Shown piece by piece: positions 49,067 through 61,715 of a DNA stretch of 64,000 nt; positions within the stretch are counted from its first letter, which is position 1; every line of letters starts with the position of its first letter. The translations under genes and the position numbers were made by a program. Under the pieces are notes generated by a model. That model ran no database searches and was not told the origin of the DNA. It saw nothing but the letters and a program-made list of their open reading frames with translations. Origin of the DNA: Nicotiana tabacum (lineage: Eukaryota > Streptophyta > Magnoliopsida > Solanales > Solanaceae); NCBI RefSeq assembly GCF_000715075.1, contig NC_134089.1, positions 65,268,697 through 65,332,696 of the forward strand, written 5' to 3'.

Positions 49067-50572
49067 TGTAACGACCCGACCGGTATTTTTGAGCTCTAGC
49101 GCGTCATTCGGGGGTTTGAGGCCTTGAGTAACTTCACTTCATGTATTATGACTTGTACGTGTGTTTGGAATTGAATTTCGGGAAGCTCAGAGTTGTTTTC
49201 GGAAGGAAAATTCTCAATTCGGAAGCTTTTAAGTTGGAAGAGTTGACCAAGGTTTGACTTTGGAGTAAACGACCTTAAAATCGGGATTTGAAGGTTTCAA
49301 ATGGTTCGTATGATGATTTTGGACTTGGGCTTATGTTTGGGTTGATTATCGGGTCACCTGGGAGAATTTCACTGCTTATTATGGAAAGTTGGCATTTTGC
49401 AAGTTTAAGAATTTCTTAATTTTGAATTGAAGTGAATTTTGGTGTTATCAATGTTGGATAGGGGTTTCGAGCCTTGAAATAGGTTCGTATCATGATTTGT
49501 GACTTGCACGCAAAATTTAACATCATTCCAGGATGTTAGTGTAATTCGAACGCATTTGGCAAAGTTTAAAAGTTTAAATAAGAGTTTTGGCCGTCGATGC
49601 ATAGAATTTGATGTTGTTGATGTGATTTTAGGTCTCGAGTAGGTTCGTTATGTGTTTTGGAACTTGTTGGTATGTTCGTACGAGATCCTAGGGACCCCGG
49701 GTTTGAATCTGATTGAAGTTGGATCATTTCAGGACTTAGGTGATTGTTGGAGCTGCTGATATTCTAGTGTTATCACACCTGCGGTGGGTTTGGCCGCAGG
49801 TGCGCACACGTAGGAGCGATGGTATCATCGTAGAAGCGGACCTGAGCCAGCCAGGGGAATATCGCATGTGCGGGATTTTGGTCGTAGAAGCGACTTCGTG
49901 GAAGCGGGCTCTCATCATAGAAGCGGGGAAAGAATGGGTGGTGAAATTTCGCAGAAGCGACGTTTTGAACGCATCTGTGATGGCTCAAATACGACTTCTT
50001 GGAGAGCAGAAGCGAAGCGGACGTCAGATGCGGAGGTCGATAGTCGCACATGCGATGTCACAGGAGTGGGACGTTGTTCGCAGATGCAAAGGGACGAGCC
50101 TTCAGTGCTTTCCACAGAAGCGGACTTATTACCGCAGAAGTGGCCATTAGCTTCATAGATGCAAAGATCGCCAGGTAGAATCGTTAAGTACGAGATTTGG
50201 CTCTTCTTTTTAATTTTTTTCACTTGGGTTGGCCGAGTTTGGGGAGCTATGTTGAGGAGATTTTCATCGAGCAACACGAGGTAAGTGATTGAAGCCTATT
50301 GCAAGTTAAATACATAAGTTATATACGGATTTTAACATGAAAAATTATGAAAATTTTGGAATTTTAAGAGAAAACCTAGAAATTGGTATTTTTGGATTTT
50401 GACCACGATTTGGAAAAATGGAATTAGGAATAAATTATATATTTGAGTTTGTGGCGTCATAGGTAAAGTTTATCTTCAAAAATCTTCAAAATTCGGGCAC
50501 GTGAGCCCGAGGGTTGACTTTGTTAACTTTTCGAGCTGAGTTGGGAATATTATAAATTGTTAAATTGTAAGC
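49067..50572 (+). repeat. 3' LTR of element C, truncated
   Basis: It is colinear with 42914-44575 and ends in aattgttaaattgtaag plus c, then the D LTR begins. The last five bases, taagc, are the predicted target duplication of the D/E insertion. Contains the gcagaagcg block at 49755-50165 and AG|GTAAGT at 50281. Confidence 0.85.
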
Positions 50573-53562
50573 TGTCACGACCCTAAAACGGACCCAGTTG
50601 TGATGACACCTATCGTGAAACTAGGGCAGCCGACCCAAACCCCAAAACCAACCAAACATTTATAATAAGTCATTTAAAGCCATTAATCAGCTAAAATCCC
50701 ATAATATAAGTTAAAATAAACAGTGCAGAAATATAGCACAGCACGACGTGTCACCAGTTATGAGCAACTACCAACTAGTCTAGGATAAGAAGGACAACAT
50801 AGTCTGAAAACAAATGCTAATACAAAGCTGAATAAGATAGGAAAGAGAAGCATTAGGCTGCGAACGCCACACAGCTACCTAGTCAACTCCGGAGACCTGC
50901 TGGAAGGCTGATCAACACTCGCTATCACGACCCGAGACTCCTGGATCTGCACACAAGATGCAGGGAGTAATGTGAGTACGCCAACTCAGTAAGTAATAAA
51001 AGTAAAGGCAACTGAGCAGTAAGAAAACACATAAACCACATCATAACGCTACGACAAAAGAGTATAAGTCCAGAATAATGCTGTAAAGCAGTAAAACTCG
51101 TAAAAACAACTCAATTCAGTAAAACCTATTATAACATCTTTCAATAGTTTCAAACGAGTGATGAAAACAGTGAGTAAAAGGATAGAAACGTAACAGCCCC
51201 TCGAGCAAAACATGTACCACAACTGCCCTTCAGGTAAAATATCAACAGAACGAGCCCCTCGGACTACCTCACAATCACTCGTAGTCAGCCCCTCGGGCAA
51301 TAATATGAAACAGCAACAGCCCCTCGGGCAATATCACATCTCACACTGGGTACCCGCACTCACTGGGGGTGTTCAGACTTCGGAAGGGCTCCTACAACCT
51401 AAGCGCTATAACAAGACATTTCGTGGCATAACAAAATCAGGCCCTCGGTCTCTCATATATCAAAAATCAGTGCATATGCTGCGGCGCGCAGCCCGATCCC
51501 ATAATTTCCTCACAACATAGGCCCTCGGCCTCACTCAATGAGAAATCTCTAAAGCCGCTCGGGCAACAGTAAAATATGATGCTCAGCCGAAAATATCATT
51601 TAAAAATATCAAAACGAAGTAAATACAACTGAGGTATGAAAACAATAGAATACAACATGGCTGAGTACAGATATTAAATCAAAACAGTAAGGAATAGGAG
51701 TAAAAAGCCCCTAAGGGTCCAAACAGTTGGTACAAGGCCCAAATATGGCATTCAGCCCAAAACATGGTAGTAATTTCCAAAACACAATGATATCAAACAG
51801 GTTTTAAACAAATACGCGACTTAACAGTCGTATGGGACAAACCAAGTTACAATCCCCAATGGTGCACGACCCACACTCGTCACCTAGCATGTGCGTCACT
51901 TCAAAGTAGCACAACAATGTGAAATCTGGGGTTTCATACCCTCAGGACAACATTTACAATCATCACTTATCTCAATCCAGCCCAAACTCTAGCCCGCGAT
52001 GCCTTTGCCTCTCGACTCGGCCTCCGGATGCTCCAAATCTAGCCAAAAACAGTAACATACCATCAAAATATGCTAAGGGAACAAAGCCCACTCGAAAATA
52101 ACTAATTTACATCAGAAATCCTGAAATTGGCCAAACCCGACCCCCGAGCCCACGTCTTAGATACTGATAAAAATCATAAAACTAGAATCCTTACACTCTC
52201 ACGAGTTCATACATATCAAATACATCAAAATCTGACCACAAACGACCCCTCAAATCCTCAAATCAAAGTCTCCAATTTTAAGCCCTAATTCCCCAATTTT
52301 AGACTTTAAATAACATAAATTTCATGTTTAATTAGGTAGAAATCACAATAGAATCGAGTATTGAGTTCAAAAATCTTATCTCCAAGTATTTCCCTTCGAT
52401 TCCCTCTTAAATCCTTCTCAAAAAGCTCCAAAATCGCTCAACAATGGTGGAAGATAGACCAAAAATCGCGAAAATGGCTATTTAAACATTCTGCCCAGGT
52501 GAAATTTCCTTCTCTGCGAACGCGGTCAAAGCCTCGCATTCGCGAAGTACAAAAAAACTCATTAACCAAATAATCCTCTTATATGAACACGACTTCCATC
52601 TCGTAAACGCGAAGCTTCAGCTTCCCAGACCTTCGCGAACGTGACACACCAATGCGAACGCGAAGAACAAGCTACTAGGGCCCCCAGCTGCTCCAATTAC
52701 TCTACGCAAATGCGGGACCTACATCTCGTTCGCGATGCACACTCAGCCTCACCCTTCGCGAATGCGGGAACAACATCGCGAACATAAAGGGCAATTCTCC
52801 TGCCTCATATCACATCCCTTCGCGAATGCGAGAGCCCTCTTGCGAACGTGAAGGCCAAATCCCTGCAACACAGAACTGAAGAAATCTGCAACTTTCAAAA
52901 CAATAATTTGATCTGTTTAACCACCCGAAACTCACCCGAGGCCCTCGAAACCTCAACCAAACATTCCAACACATCCCATAACATCATTCAAACATGTCCC
53001 AACCTTCAGAATGTTCAAAACAACATCAAAACATCAAATCATCATCAGATTCAAGCCTAAGAACTTCTAAAACTTCCAAATTACGCTTTCGATCAAAAAG
53101 TCTATCAAACCTTGTCTGAATAACCTGAAATTTTGCACACACGTCCAAAATGACACAACATATCTACTCCAACTTCCGGAATTCCATTCCGACCCCGATA
53201 TCAAAATCTCCACTACCAACTGGAAAATGCCAAAATTCCAATTTCGCCAATTCAAGCCTAAATCTACCACGAACCTCCAAAATACATTCCGATCATATTC
53301 CTAAGTCCCAAATCATCTCCCCAAAGCTATCCGAATCATAAAAACTGAATTCCGAGATCGTTTACTCACAAGTCAACTTCCCGTTGAATTTTCCAACTCA
53401 AAGGCCAACTTAAGAGACTAAATGTCTCATTTCTCTACAAAACAACTCCGAACCCAAACTAACCAACACGATGCGATGAAATACAGTTGCCTATATATAA
53501 AGAAGTAGAAATGGGGGGGAAACAGAGCGGTAACTCATGAAACGAACGGTCGGGTCGTTACA
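50573..53562 (-). repeat. 3' LTR of element D
   Basis: 2990 bp, TGTAACGACCCGACC...GGTCGTGACA in its own direction. Homologous to 58731-61715. Contains a ttcgcgaacgcgaa-like block at 52500-52860. No gene; small frames inside are spurious. Confidence 0.92.
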
Positions 53563-54786
53563 TCCTCCCCCTCTTAAACAAATGTTCGTCCTCGAATAAG
53601 TCAAGAAATATACCTAAAGCCTCAAATAGGTGAGGATATCTGCTCCGCATCTCTTGCTCCGTCTCCCAGGTAGCCTCCTCCATCGGCCGACCTCTCCACT
53701 GAACTTTCACTGAAGCTATATCCTTTAAACTCAACTTTCGAACCTGAAGCTCCAAATAGCTACTGGCTCCACATCATAAGTCAAATCATTGTCTAACTAA
53801 ACCGTGCTGAAATCCAAAACATGATAGGGATCGCCAATATACTTCCAGAGCAAAGAAACATGAAATACCGAATGCACACACTACAAGCTGGGTGGCAAAA
53901 GAAGCTCATATGCCACCTCCCCAATCCTCTGAAGCACCTCAAAAGGCCCAATGAACCGAGGACTCAATTTACCCTTCTTCCAAAATCTCATAAAACCCTT
54001 CATGAGTGAAACCTTCAATAGAACCTTCTCCCCAACCATGTAGGACACATCACGAACCTTCCTATAAGCATAACTCTTTTGTCTCGACTCCGCTGTACGA
54101 AGCTGCTCCTGGTTCACCTTTACCTTGTCCAAAGCATCCTGCACCAAGTCTATACCCAAAATCCTAGACTCACCCGGCTCAAACCAACCAACTGGAGACC
54201 TACACCATCTCCCAAATAAAGCCTCATATGGAGCTATCTGAATACTCAATTAATAACTGTTGTTATAAGCAAACTCCGCGAGCAGTAGAAACTGATCCCA
54301 TGACCCTCCAAAATCAATGACACAAGCGCGAAACATGTCCTCCAATATCTAAATAGTGCGCTCAGACTGCCCGTCCATCTGAGGGTGAAAAGTTGTGCTC
54401 AACTAAACCTGAGTACCCAACTCTTTATGCAAGGACCTCCAAAACTGCAAAGTAAACTGAGTACCTCTATCTGAAATGATGGAAACTGGGACACCATGCA
54501 AGTGAACAATCTCTCTGATATAGATCTCTGCCAACCGCTCCGAAGAATAGGTAGTACACACAAAAATAAAGTGTGCAGACTTGGTCAACCAATACACAAT
54601 CACCCAAATAACATCGAACTTCTTCGAAGTCCATGGGAGCCCAACTACGAAATCCATGGTGATCCGCTCCCACTTCCACTCTAGAATATCCATCTGCTGA
54701 AGCAAGCCACCCGGTCTTAGATGCTCATATTTCACCTGCTGACAATTGAGACACCAAGCTACAAATCCCACAATATCCTTATTCAT
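53558..54786 (-). pseudogene. Integrase and chromodomain of element D (decayed)
   Basis: The integrase core lies in 54403-54786 (CLNCQQVKYEHLRPGG, MDFVVGLPW, IISDRGTQFT). The C-terminal part is 53881-54249, with the GPF/Y-type stretch GKLSPRFIGPFEVLQRIGEV. A chromodomain-like tail is in 53558-53755 (VKVQWRGRPMEEATWETEQ). Stops separate the three; the zinc-binding N-terminus runs on upstream in a broken frame. Chromodomain tails bind modified histones and steer insertion in related elements. Confidence 0.9.
53563..53576 (-). other. Polypurine tract of element D
   Basis: The plus strand reads tcctccccctctta, i.e. taagagggggagga before the LTR on the element's strand. It overlaps the end of the chromodomain frame. 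Confidence 0.88.
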
Positions 54787-54975
54787 TCTCCTCCACCAAT
54801 AATGCTATCTCAGATCCTAATACATCTTTGCGGCACCCGGATGGATGGAATACCGCGAGCTATGGGCCTCCTCCAGAATCAACTCCCGAAGCCCATCTAC
54901 ATCGGGCACACATATCCGGCCCTGCATCCTCAATACCCCATCATCACCAATAGTCACATCTCTAGCATCGTCGTG

Positions 54976-57019
54976 CTAAACTCTATCCTTAAGGACAAGA
55001 AAATGAGGATCATCATACTGGCGCTCTTTGATGCGATCATATAAGGAAAACCAAGAAACCACACAAGTTAAGACCCGACTAGGATCTGAAATATCCAACC
55101 TCACAAACCGATTGGCCAAGGCCTGAACATCAACTGCAAGAGGTCTCTCCCCAATAGGAATAAATGCAAGACTGCCCATACTTACCGCCTTCCTACTCAA
55201 AGCATCGACCACTACATTGGCCTTTCCTGGATGGTACAAGATAGTAATATCATAGTCCTTTAGCAGCTCCAACCATCTTCGCTACCTAAAATTGAGGTCC
55301 TTCTATTTGAACAAGTGCTGGAGGCTATGATGATCAGTAAACACATGACAAGACACACCATAAAGATAATACCTCCAAATCTTCAGCGCGTGAACAATGG
55401 CAGCCAACTCCAAATCATGTACGAGGTAGTTCTTCTCATGGGGCTTCAACTGACGAGAAGCATAAGCAATAACTCTACCCTCCTGCATCAACACACGCCC
55501 AATACCAACTCTCGAAGCATAACAATACACTGTATATGAACCTGAAGCTGATGAAAAAACTAACACTGGATCTATAGTCGAGGTAGTCTTGAGCTTCTGA
55601 AAGCTATCCTCACACTCATTCGACCACCAAAATGGAGCACCCTTTTAAGTCAATTTGGTTAAGGGTGATGCTATAAATGAAAATCCCTGAACAAATCGAT
55701 GCTAATAGCCCGCCAAACCAAGAAAGCTGCAAATCTCTGTGGCTGAGGACGGTCTGGGCCAACTTTGAATTGTCTCTATCTTCTTCGGATCAACCTGAAT
55801 ATGCTCACTGGACACTACATGCCCAAGAAAGCCACTGAACTGAGCCAAAACTCACATTTGGAGAACTTTGCATAAAGCTTCTCCTCCCTCAACCTCTGCA
55901 ACACAACTCTCAAATGCTCCACGTGCTCCTCCTGACTGCGCGAGTATATCAAAATATCATTAATGAAAATAATCACGAACGAGTCGAGATAAGGCCGAAA
56001 CACGTTGTTCATCAAATGTATGAACACTGCTGGGGCTTTGGTCAGCCTAAAAGACATCACAATGAACACATAATGATCATAGCGGGTCCTAAAAGATGTC
56101 TTAAGAATATCCAAGTCCCTGATCTTCAGTTGGTGATACCCTGAACGGAGATAAATCTTGGAGAACACTCTCGCTCCCTAAAGCTGGTCAAATAAATCAT
56201 CGATACGAGGAAAATAATACTTGTTCTTGATTGTAACTTTGTTCAACTGCTTGTAATCAATGCACATCCTCATCATGCCATCCTTCTTCTTCACAAATAG
56301 AACAGGCGCACCCCAAAGCGACACACTAGGCCAAATAAACCCCTTATTAAGGAGTTCTTGAAGCTGCTCCTTCAACTCCTTCAACTTCGCTGGTTCCATA
56401 CGATACGGTGGAATAGAAATGGGCTGAGTGCCCGGCACCAGATCAATACCAAAATCAATATCCCTATTCGATGGCATGTCGGACAGGTTTGCAGGAAACA
56501 TATCGGGAAAATCCCTCACTACAGGAACAAAACCAATACTAGGAGTCTCTGCACTGACATCCCTCACAAAGGCTAAGTATGAAAGACAACCTTTTCCAAC
56601 CATCCGCTGAGTCTTTAAGAACAAAATCACCCTCTGGGGACAAAATCAGTCGAACCTCACAACTCAATCTGTGGCTTACCCAGCATAGCTAGCGTCACTA
56701 TCTTATCATGACAGTCCAATATAGGATGACACGGAGATACCCAATCCATGCCCAATATCACATCAAAGTCTACTATACAGAGCAATAAAAGGTCCACTCG
56801 GGTCTCCAAACCCCCAATAGTCACCACAAACGACCGTTATATGCAGTCCACAACAATAGTATCGCCCACCAGAGTAGATACACGAATAGATGAAATAAGA
56901 GACTCATAGGGCGTATACAAATAACGAGAAAAATATGATGACACATATGAAAAAGTGGAACTAGGATCAAATAACACAGAGGCACCTCTATGGCAGACTG
57001 AAACAATACCTGCAATCAC
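54976..57019 (-). pseudogene. Protease, reverse transcriptase and RNase H of element D (decayed)
   Basis: The protease end lies at 56837-57019 (LFDPSSTFSYVSS; the usual motif is DPGST, so the active-site Gly is lost). RT is at 56178-56630 ([35 protein letters not shown]) and 55815-56168 ([11 protein letters not shown], then FINDILIYS, where FIDDILxYS is usual, so one catalytic Asp is Asn). RNase H is at 55303-55566 and reads YCYASRVG where YCDAS is usual. Together with stops and frame changes these losses show it is dead. Confidence 0.9.
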
Positions 57020-58531
57020 AACATCTGAAGCAAAAGCATCGGGTCTAGCTAGGAGAGCATATAAATGAGCCTGACCACCACCTGATCGACCTCCCCCTCT
57101 AGGGCGACCCCTAGTTGACTGTCCTCCACCCCTAGCTGGGTTGGTGGGTGGTGAAGTAACTGGTGCTGAAGTCGATGGCTAACTCCTCTGCTGAGATGAA
57201 CCCCCAAGACGACGAGGACACTGCCTCAACATGTGACCCAACTCTCCCCACTCATAAAAACTCCTTGGGGCTGGAGACGGGGACTAAAGGGAACCCCTAG
57301 CACCGGGATAACTAGTAGAAGAACCAGGCATAGAAGAGCCCTGAACTAATGGAGCACGGGACAAACTCTGGGATGGAAGGGCAATGAGTGATGAATGGCC
57401 CTGGTGAGAACTGTGAGAATCATGACCCGATGATGCCCCACGATAACCCGGGCAAGCTGACTGAGCATGCCTAAATGGATGACCTCTGCCGTACTGAAAC
57501 TGACCCCCATGAGGAGTACCACTGAATCCACCCTGACCACGAGGCCTATTAGCCTCCCTCTTAATCCTCTCCTACCCACGAACTATCTCAATATGTCGCG
57601 CTATGTCAACAACCTCATCAAAAGTAGCACCAGATACTCTCTCCCTAGTCACAAGCAACTAAAGCTGAAAACCGAGGACATCTATAAACCTCCTGATCCT
57701 CTCTCGATCTGTAGGAACCAACCAGACCGCATGACGAGCCAGCTCAGAGAACCACATCTCATACAGCGTAACAAATCTGTCACCTTGCTGAAGCTGCTCG
57801 AACTGCCTGCGCAGCTCCTCTCAACGAGACTCGGGTACAAATTTCTCTAGAAAGAGAACGGAGAACTACCAAGAAAGGGGCGATATGCCAACTGTCCTAA
57901 ACCTCTCGTAAGCCTCCCACCAACTGAGTGTAGCCCAAGAGAACTAAAAAGTAGTGAATGAGACCCCACTGGTCTCCAAAATACCTGCGGTCCGAAGCAT
58001 CCTCTGACACTTGTCCAAGAAACCCTGGGCATTCTAGCCCCCTGCACCACTGAAAGTCGGAGGCTAAAGTCTACCAAACCTCTCCAACCTGTGCTGTTCG
58101 TCCTTTGGCATAAAAAGAGCTACATAGTCCTAAGCAGCTGCAACTGGTTGGGCTGTAGGTGCCTCCGGTGTTTGAAGTCCCTGCACGACCTGCTCAAGTG
58201 TGCGAGCAGTGGGAGTCTGAGTGCCTCTCCCAGCCTAAGAAGTAGTTGCGGCTGTAGTAACTGGGACCGCCTAAGCTAGGCTAGTACACATTGATAGAAT
58301 CTGGGCCAGGGCCTCCTGAAGGCCTGGAATCACAATAGGCATAGCTGGTGCTGCTAGAGCGTCAACAATTGGGACCTGATCATGAACTGGGGCGGCTGGT
58401 GGATTTGCAGGTGTTGCCCTAGCTGCTACACCCCTGCCCCTACCACGGTCTCGACCGCGTCCTCGACCTCTAGTGGCCCCAGTTAGTGGTACTGGTGGTC
58501 GTCTGTCCTGGACAGGACATGTCCTCACCAT
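57020..58531 (-). pseudogene. Gag of element D (decayed)
   Basis: The start is ATG 58531 (MVRTCPVQDRRPPVP). An Arg-Gly-rich run (GATRGRGRGRDRGRGRG) follows, then gag body pieces to about 57400. The zinc knuckle near 57195-57250 reads SFYEWGELGHMLRQCPRR, having lost its first two Cys. In-frame stops occur throughout. Confidence 0.8.
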
Positions 58532-58715
58532 CTGTGAGAGAATAGAATAATAGAAGTTTAGTACTAGAATCAACAGATTTGCACGACAGGAATTCAAGAA
58601 TATGAAGTTTTTCCTAAAGGTTATGCAACCTCCCGAGGAAAGTATAGACATCTCCGTACCGATCCGCGAGACTCTACTAAACCTGCTCATGACTCGTGAG
58701 ACCTGTGTAACCTAG

Positions 58716-58727
58716 GCTCTGATACCA
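58716..58727 (-). other. Primer binding site of element D
   Basis: The plus strand gctctgatacca is the exact complement of the initiator tRNA-Met PBS, three bases from the LTR end. Confidence 0.92.
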
Positions 58728-58730
58728 ACT

Positions 58731-61715
58731 TGTCATGACCCTAAAATGAACCCAATTGTGATGGCCCCTATCGTGAAAGTAGGCCAGCTGACACGAACCC
58801 CAAAACCAACCAAATATTTATAATAAGTCATTTAAAGCGATTGATTTGCTAAAATCCCATAATATAAGTTAAAATAAACAGTGCGGAAACATAACACAAC
58901 TCGACATAGGGGTGTCACCAGTCATGAGCAACTACCAAGTAGTCTAGGATAAGAAGGACAACATAGTCTGAAAACAAATGCTAATACAAATCCGAATAAG
59001 ATAAGAAGGAGAAGCACTGGGCCGCGAATGCCAAGCAACTACCTAGTCAACTCCAGAGACCTGCTAGAAGGTTGATCAGCATTCTCTATCGCGACCCGAG
59101 ACTCCTGGATCTGCACACAAGGTGCAGGGAGTAATGTGAGTACTCCAAGTTAGTAAGTAATAAAAGTAAAGGCAGATGCGCAGTAAGAAAACACGTAAAC
59201 CACGTCATAATGCTACAGCAAAATAGTATAAGTCCAGAAAAATCTAGTAAAGCAGTAAAATTCGTAAAAACAACTCAGTTCAGTAAAACCTTTTAAAACA
59301 TCTTTCAATTATTTCGAACAAGTGATGAAAATAGTGAGTAAAAGGATAGAAAGCCCCTCGAGCAAAACATGTACCACAACCGCCCCTCAAGCAAATATCA
59401 ACAGAACCAACACCTTAGGCTACCTCACAATCAGCCATAGTCAGCCCCTCGGGTAATAACATGAAACAACAACAACCCCTCGGGCAGTATCACATCTCAT
59501 ACTGGGTACACGCACTTACTAGGGGAGCTCAGACTCTAGAGGGGCTCCTACAGCCCAAGCCCTGTAACAAACCATCTCATGGCATAACAATATCATGCCT
59601 TCGGCTTCTCATATATCACAAATCAGTGCACATGCTGCAGCACGCAGCCCGATCCTATAATGTCCTCACAATACAGGCCCTCGACCTCACTTAGTTAGAA
59701 ATCTCTCAAGACACTCGAGCAACAGTAAAACATGATGCTCGGCCTAAAATATCATTTAAATATATCAAAACAAAGTAAATACGACTGAGTTATGAAAATA
59801 GTAGAATACAACATGACTAAGTACAAATATTAAGTCAAGACAGTGAGGAATAGCAGCAAAAAGCCTCTAAGGGTCCAAAACAGTTAGTTCGAGGCCCAAA
59901 TATGCAATTCAGCCCAAAACATGGTAATAATTTCCAAAACACAATGATATCAAAAAGGTTTTAATCAAATACGCGACTTAACAGTCATACAGGATGGACC
60001 AAGTCATAATCCCTAACGGTGACCCCACACTCGTCACCTAGTGTGTGCGTCAACTCAAAGTAGCACAACGATGTGAAATCCAAGATTTCATACCATTAAG
60101 ACAACATTTACAATCATTACTTATCTTAATCCGGTCCAAACTATAGCCCGCGATGCCTTTGCCTCTAGATGTGGCCTCCGGATGCTACAAATCTAGCCAA
60201 AAATAGTACCATACCATCAAAATCTGCTAAGGGAACAGAGCCCACTCGAAAATAACCAATTTACATAAGAAATCCCAAAATTGGCCAAACCCGACCCCTG
60301 GGCCCACACCTTAGATTCTGATAAAAATCACAAAACTAGAATCCTTACACTCTCACGATTTCATACATATCAAATACATCAAAATTCGACCACAAATGAC
60401 CCCTCAATTTCTCAAATTAAAGTCTCCAATTTTAAGCCTTAATTCCCCAATTTTAGGCTTTAAATCCAATAAATTTCATGTCTAATTAGGTATAAATCAC
60501 AATAGAATTGAGTATTGAGTCCAAAAATCTTACATCCAAGTGTTTCCCTTCGATCCCCTCTTCAATCCTTCTCAAAAAGGTCCAAAATCGCTCAACAATG
60601 GTGGAAGATAGACTAAAATCGTGAAAATGGCTATTTAAACATTCTGCCTAGGTGAAATTTCCTTCTTCGCGAATGCGGTCAAAGCCTCGCGTTTGCGAAG
60701 CACACAAAAACTCATTGACCAAATAATCCTCTTACGCGAATGTGACTTCCATCTCGCAAACGCGAAGCTTCAGCTTCCAAGACCTTCGCAAGCGCGACAC
60801 AGTAACGCGAACGCCAAGAACAAGCTACCATGGCCCCTAGTTGCTCCAATTACTCTACGCGAACGAGTGACCTACATTGCGTTCGCGATGCACACTTAGC
60901 CTCACCCTTCGCAAACGCGGGAACAATATCACGAACGCGAAGGGAAATTCTCCAGCCTCACTTCACATCCCTTCGAGAACGCAAGACCCCTCTCGCGAAC
61001 ACGAAGGCCAAATCTCTGCAACACAGAACTAAAGAAATCTTCAACTTTCGAAACAAGAATTTGATCCGTTTAACCACCCGAAACTCACCTGAGGCCCTCG
61101 GGACCTCAACCAAACATTCTAACACATCCCATAACATAATTCAAACTTGTTACAAACTTCGGAACGCTCAAAACAACATTAAAACATCAAATCATTATCG
61201 GATTCAATCCTAAGAACTTCTAAAACTTCCAAATTCCTCTTTCGATCAAAAAGTCTATCAAACCTCGTCCGAATGACATGAAAATTAGCACACATGTCCC
61301 AAATGACACAACGGACCTACTCAACTTCCGGAATTCTATTCCGAGACCGATATCTAAATGTCCACTGCCAACCGAAAAATGCCAAAATTCCAATTTCTCC
61401 AATTTAAGCCTAAATTTACTACGGACCTCCAAAATATATTCTGATAACGCTCCTAAGTCCCAAATCATCTCCCGAAGCTATCTGAATCATAAAAATTGAA
61501 TTCCGAGATCGTTTACTCACAAGTCAACTTCCGGCTTAATTTTCCAACTCAAAGGCCAACTTAAGAGACTAAGTGTCTCATTTCTCTAAACGACCACTCC
61601 GAACCCAAACTAACCAACACGACGCGAATGAAATACAGTTGAACTACATATAAAGAAGCATAAATGGGGGGGAAATGGAGCGGTAACTCATGAAATGAAC
61701 GGTCAGGTCATTACA
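58731..61715 (-). repeat. Shared LTR: 5' LTR of D and 3' LTR of E
   Basis: 2985 bp, homologous over its length to 50573-53562. On its left is the PBS of D. On its right (61716-61728) is the PPT of another minus-strand element. One LTR therefore terminates two internal domains. The cgcgaacgcg block is at 60660-61010. Confidence 0.92.

Larger units (their letters stand above)
42914..50572 (+). mobile_element. Non-autonomous gypsy element C (LARD-like), cut in its 3' LTR
   Basis: The element has a 3.3-kb 5' LTR, a PBS, 2.8 kb of internal DNA, a PPT and the first 1.5 kb of a 3' LTR. The interior shows no gag or pol on either strand, although PBS, PPT and LTR termini are of the usual chromovirus type. 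Long LTRs with a long non-coding interior fit the LARD description; it would have needed proteins from another element. A strongly decayed autonomous element is the alternative. The 3' LTR stops where elements D and E enter. Confidence 0.8.
50573..61715 (-). mobile_element. Ty3-gypsy chromovirus D (Tekay/Del-like), decayed
   Basis: The element is 11.1 kb with 3-kb LTRs, PBS, PPT and gag-protease-RT-RNase H-integrase-chromodomain order on the minus strand. It is inserted in the 3' LTR of element C. Its right LTR also serves as the 3' LTR of element E. The chromodomain after integrase and the 3-kb LTRs point to the Tekay/Del clade. Confidence 0.9.

Noticed and set aside
42914..50572. Search for gag or pol in element C
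   Set aside because: No zinc knuckle, RT or integrase words were found in any frame; not annotated as coding.
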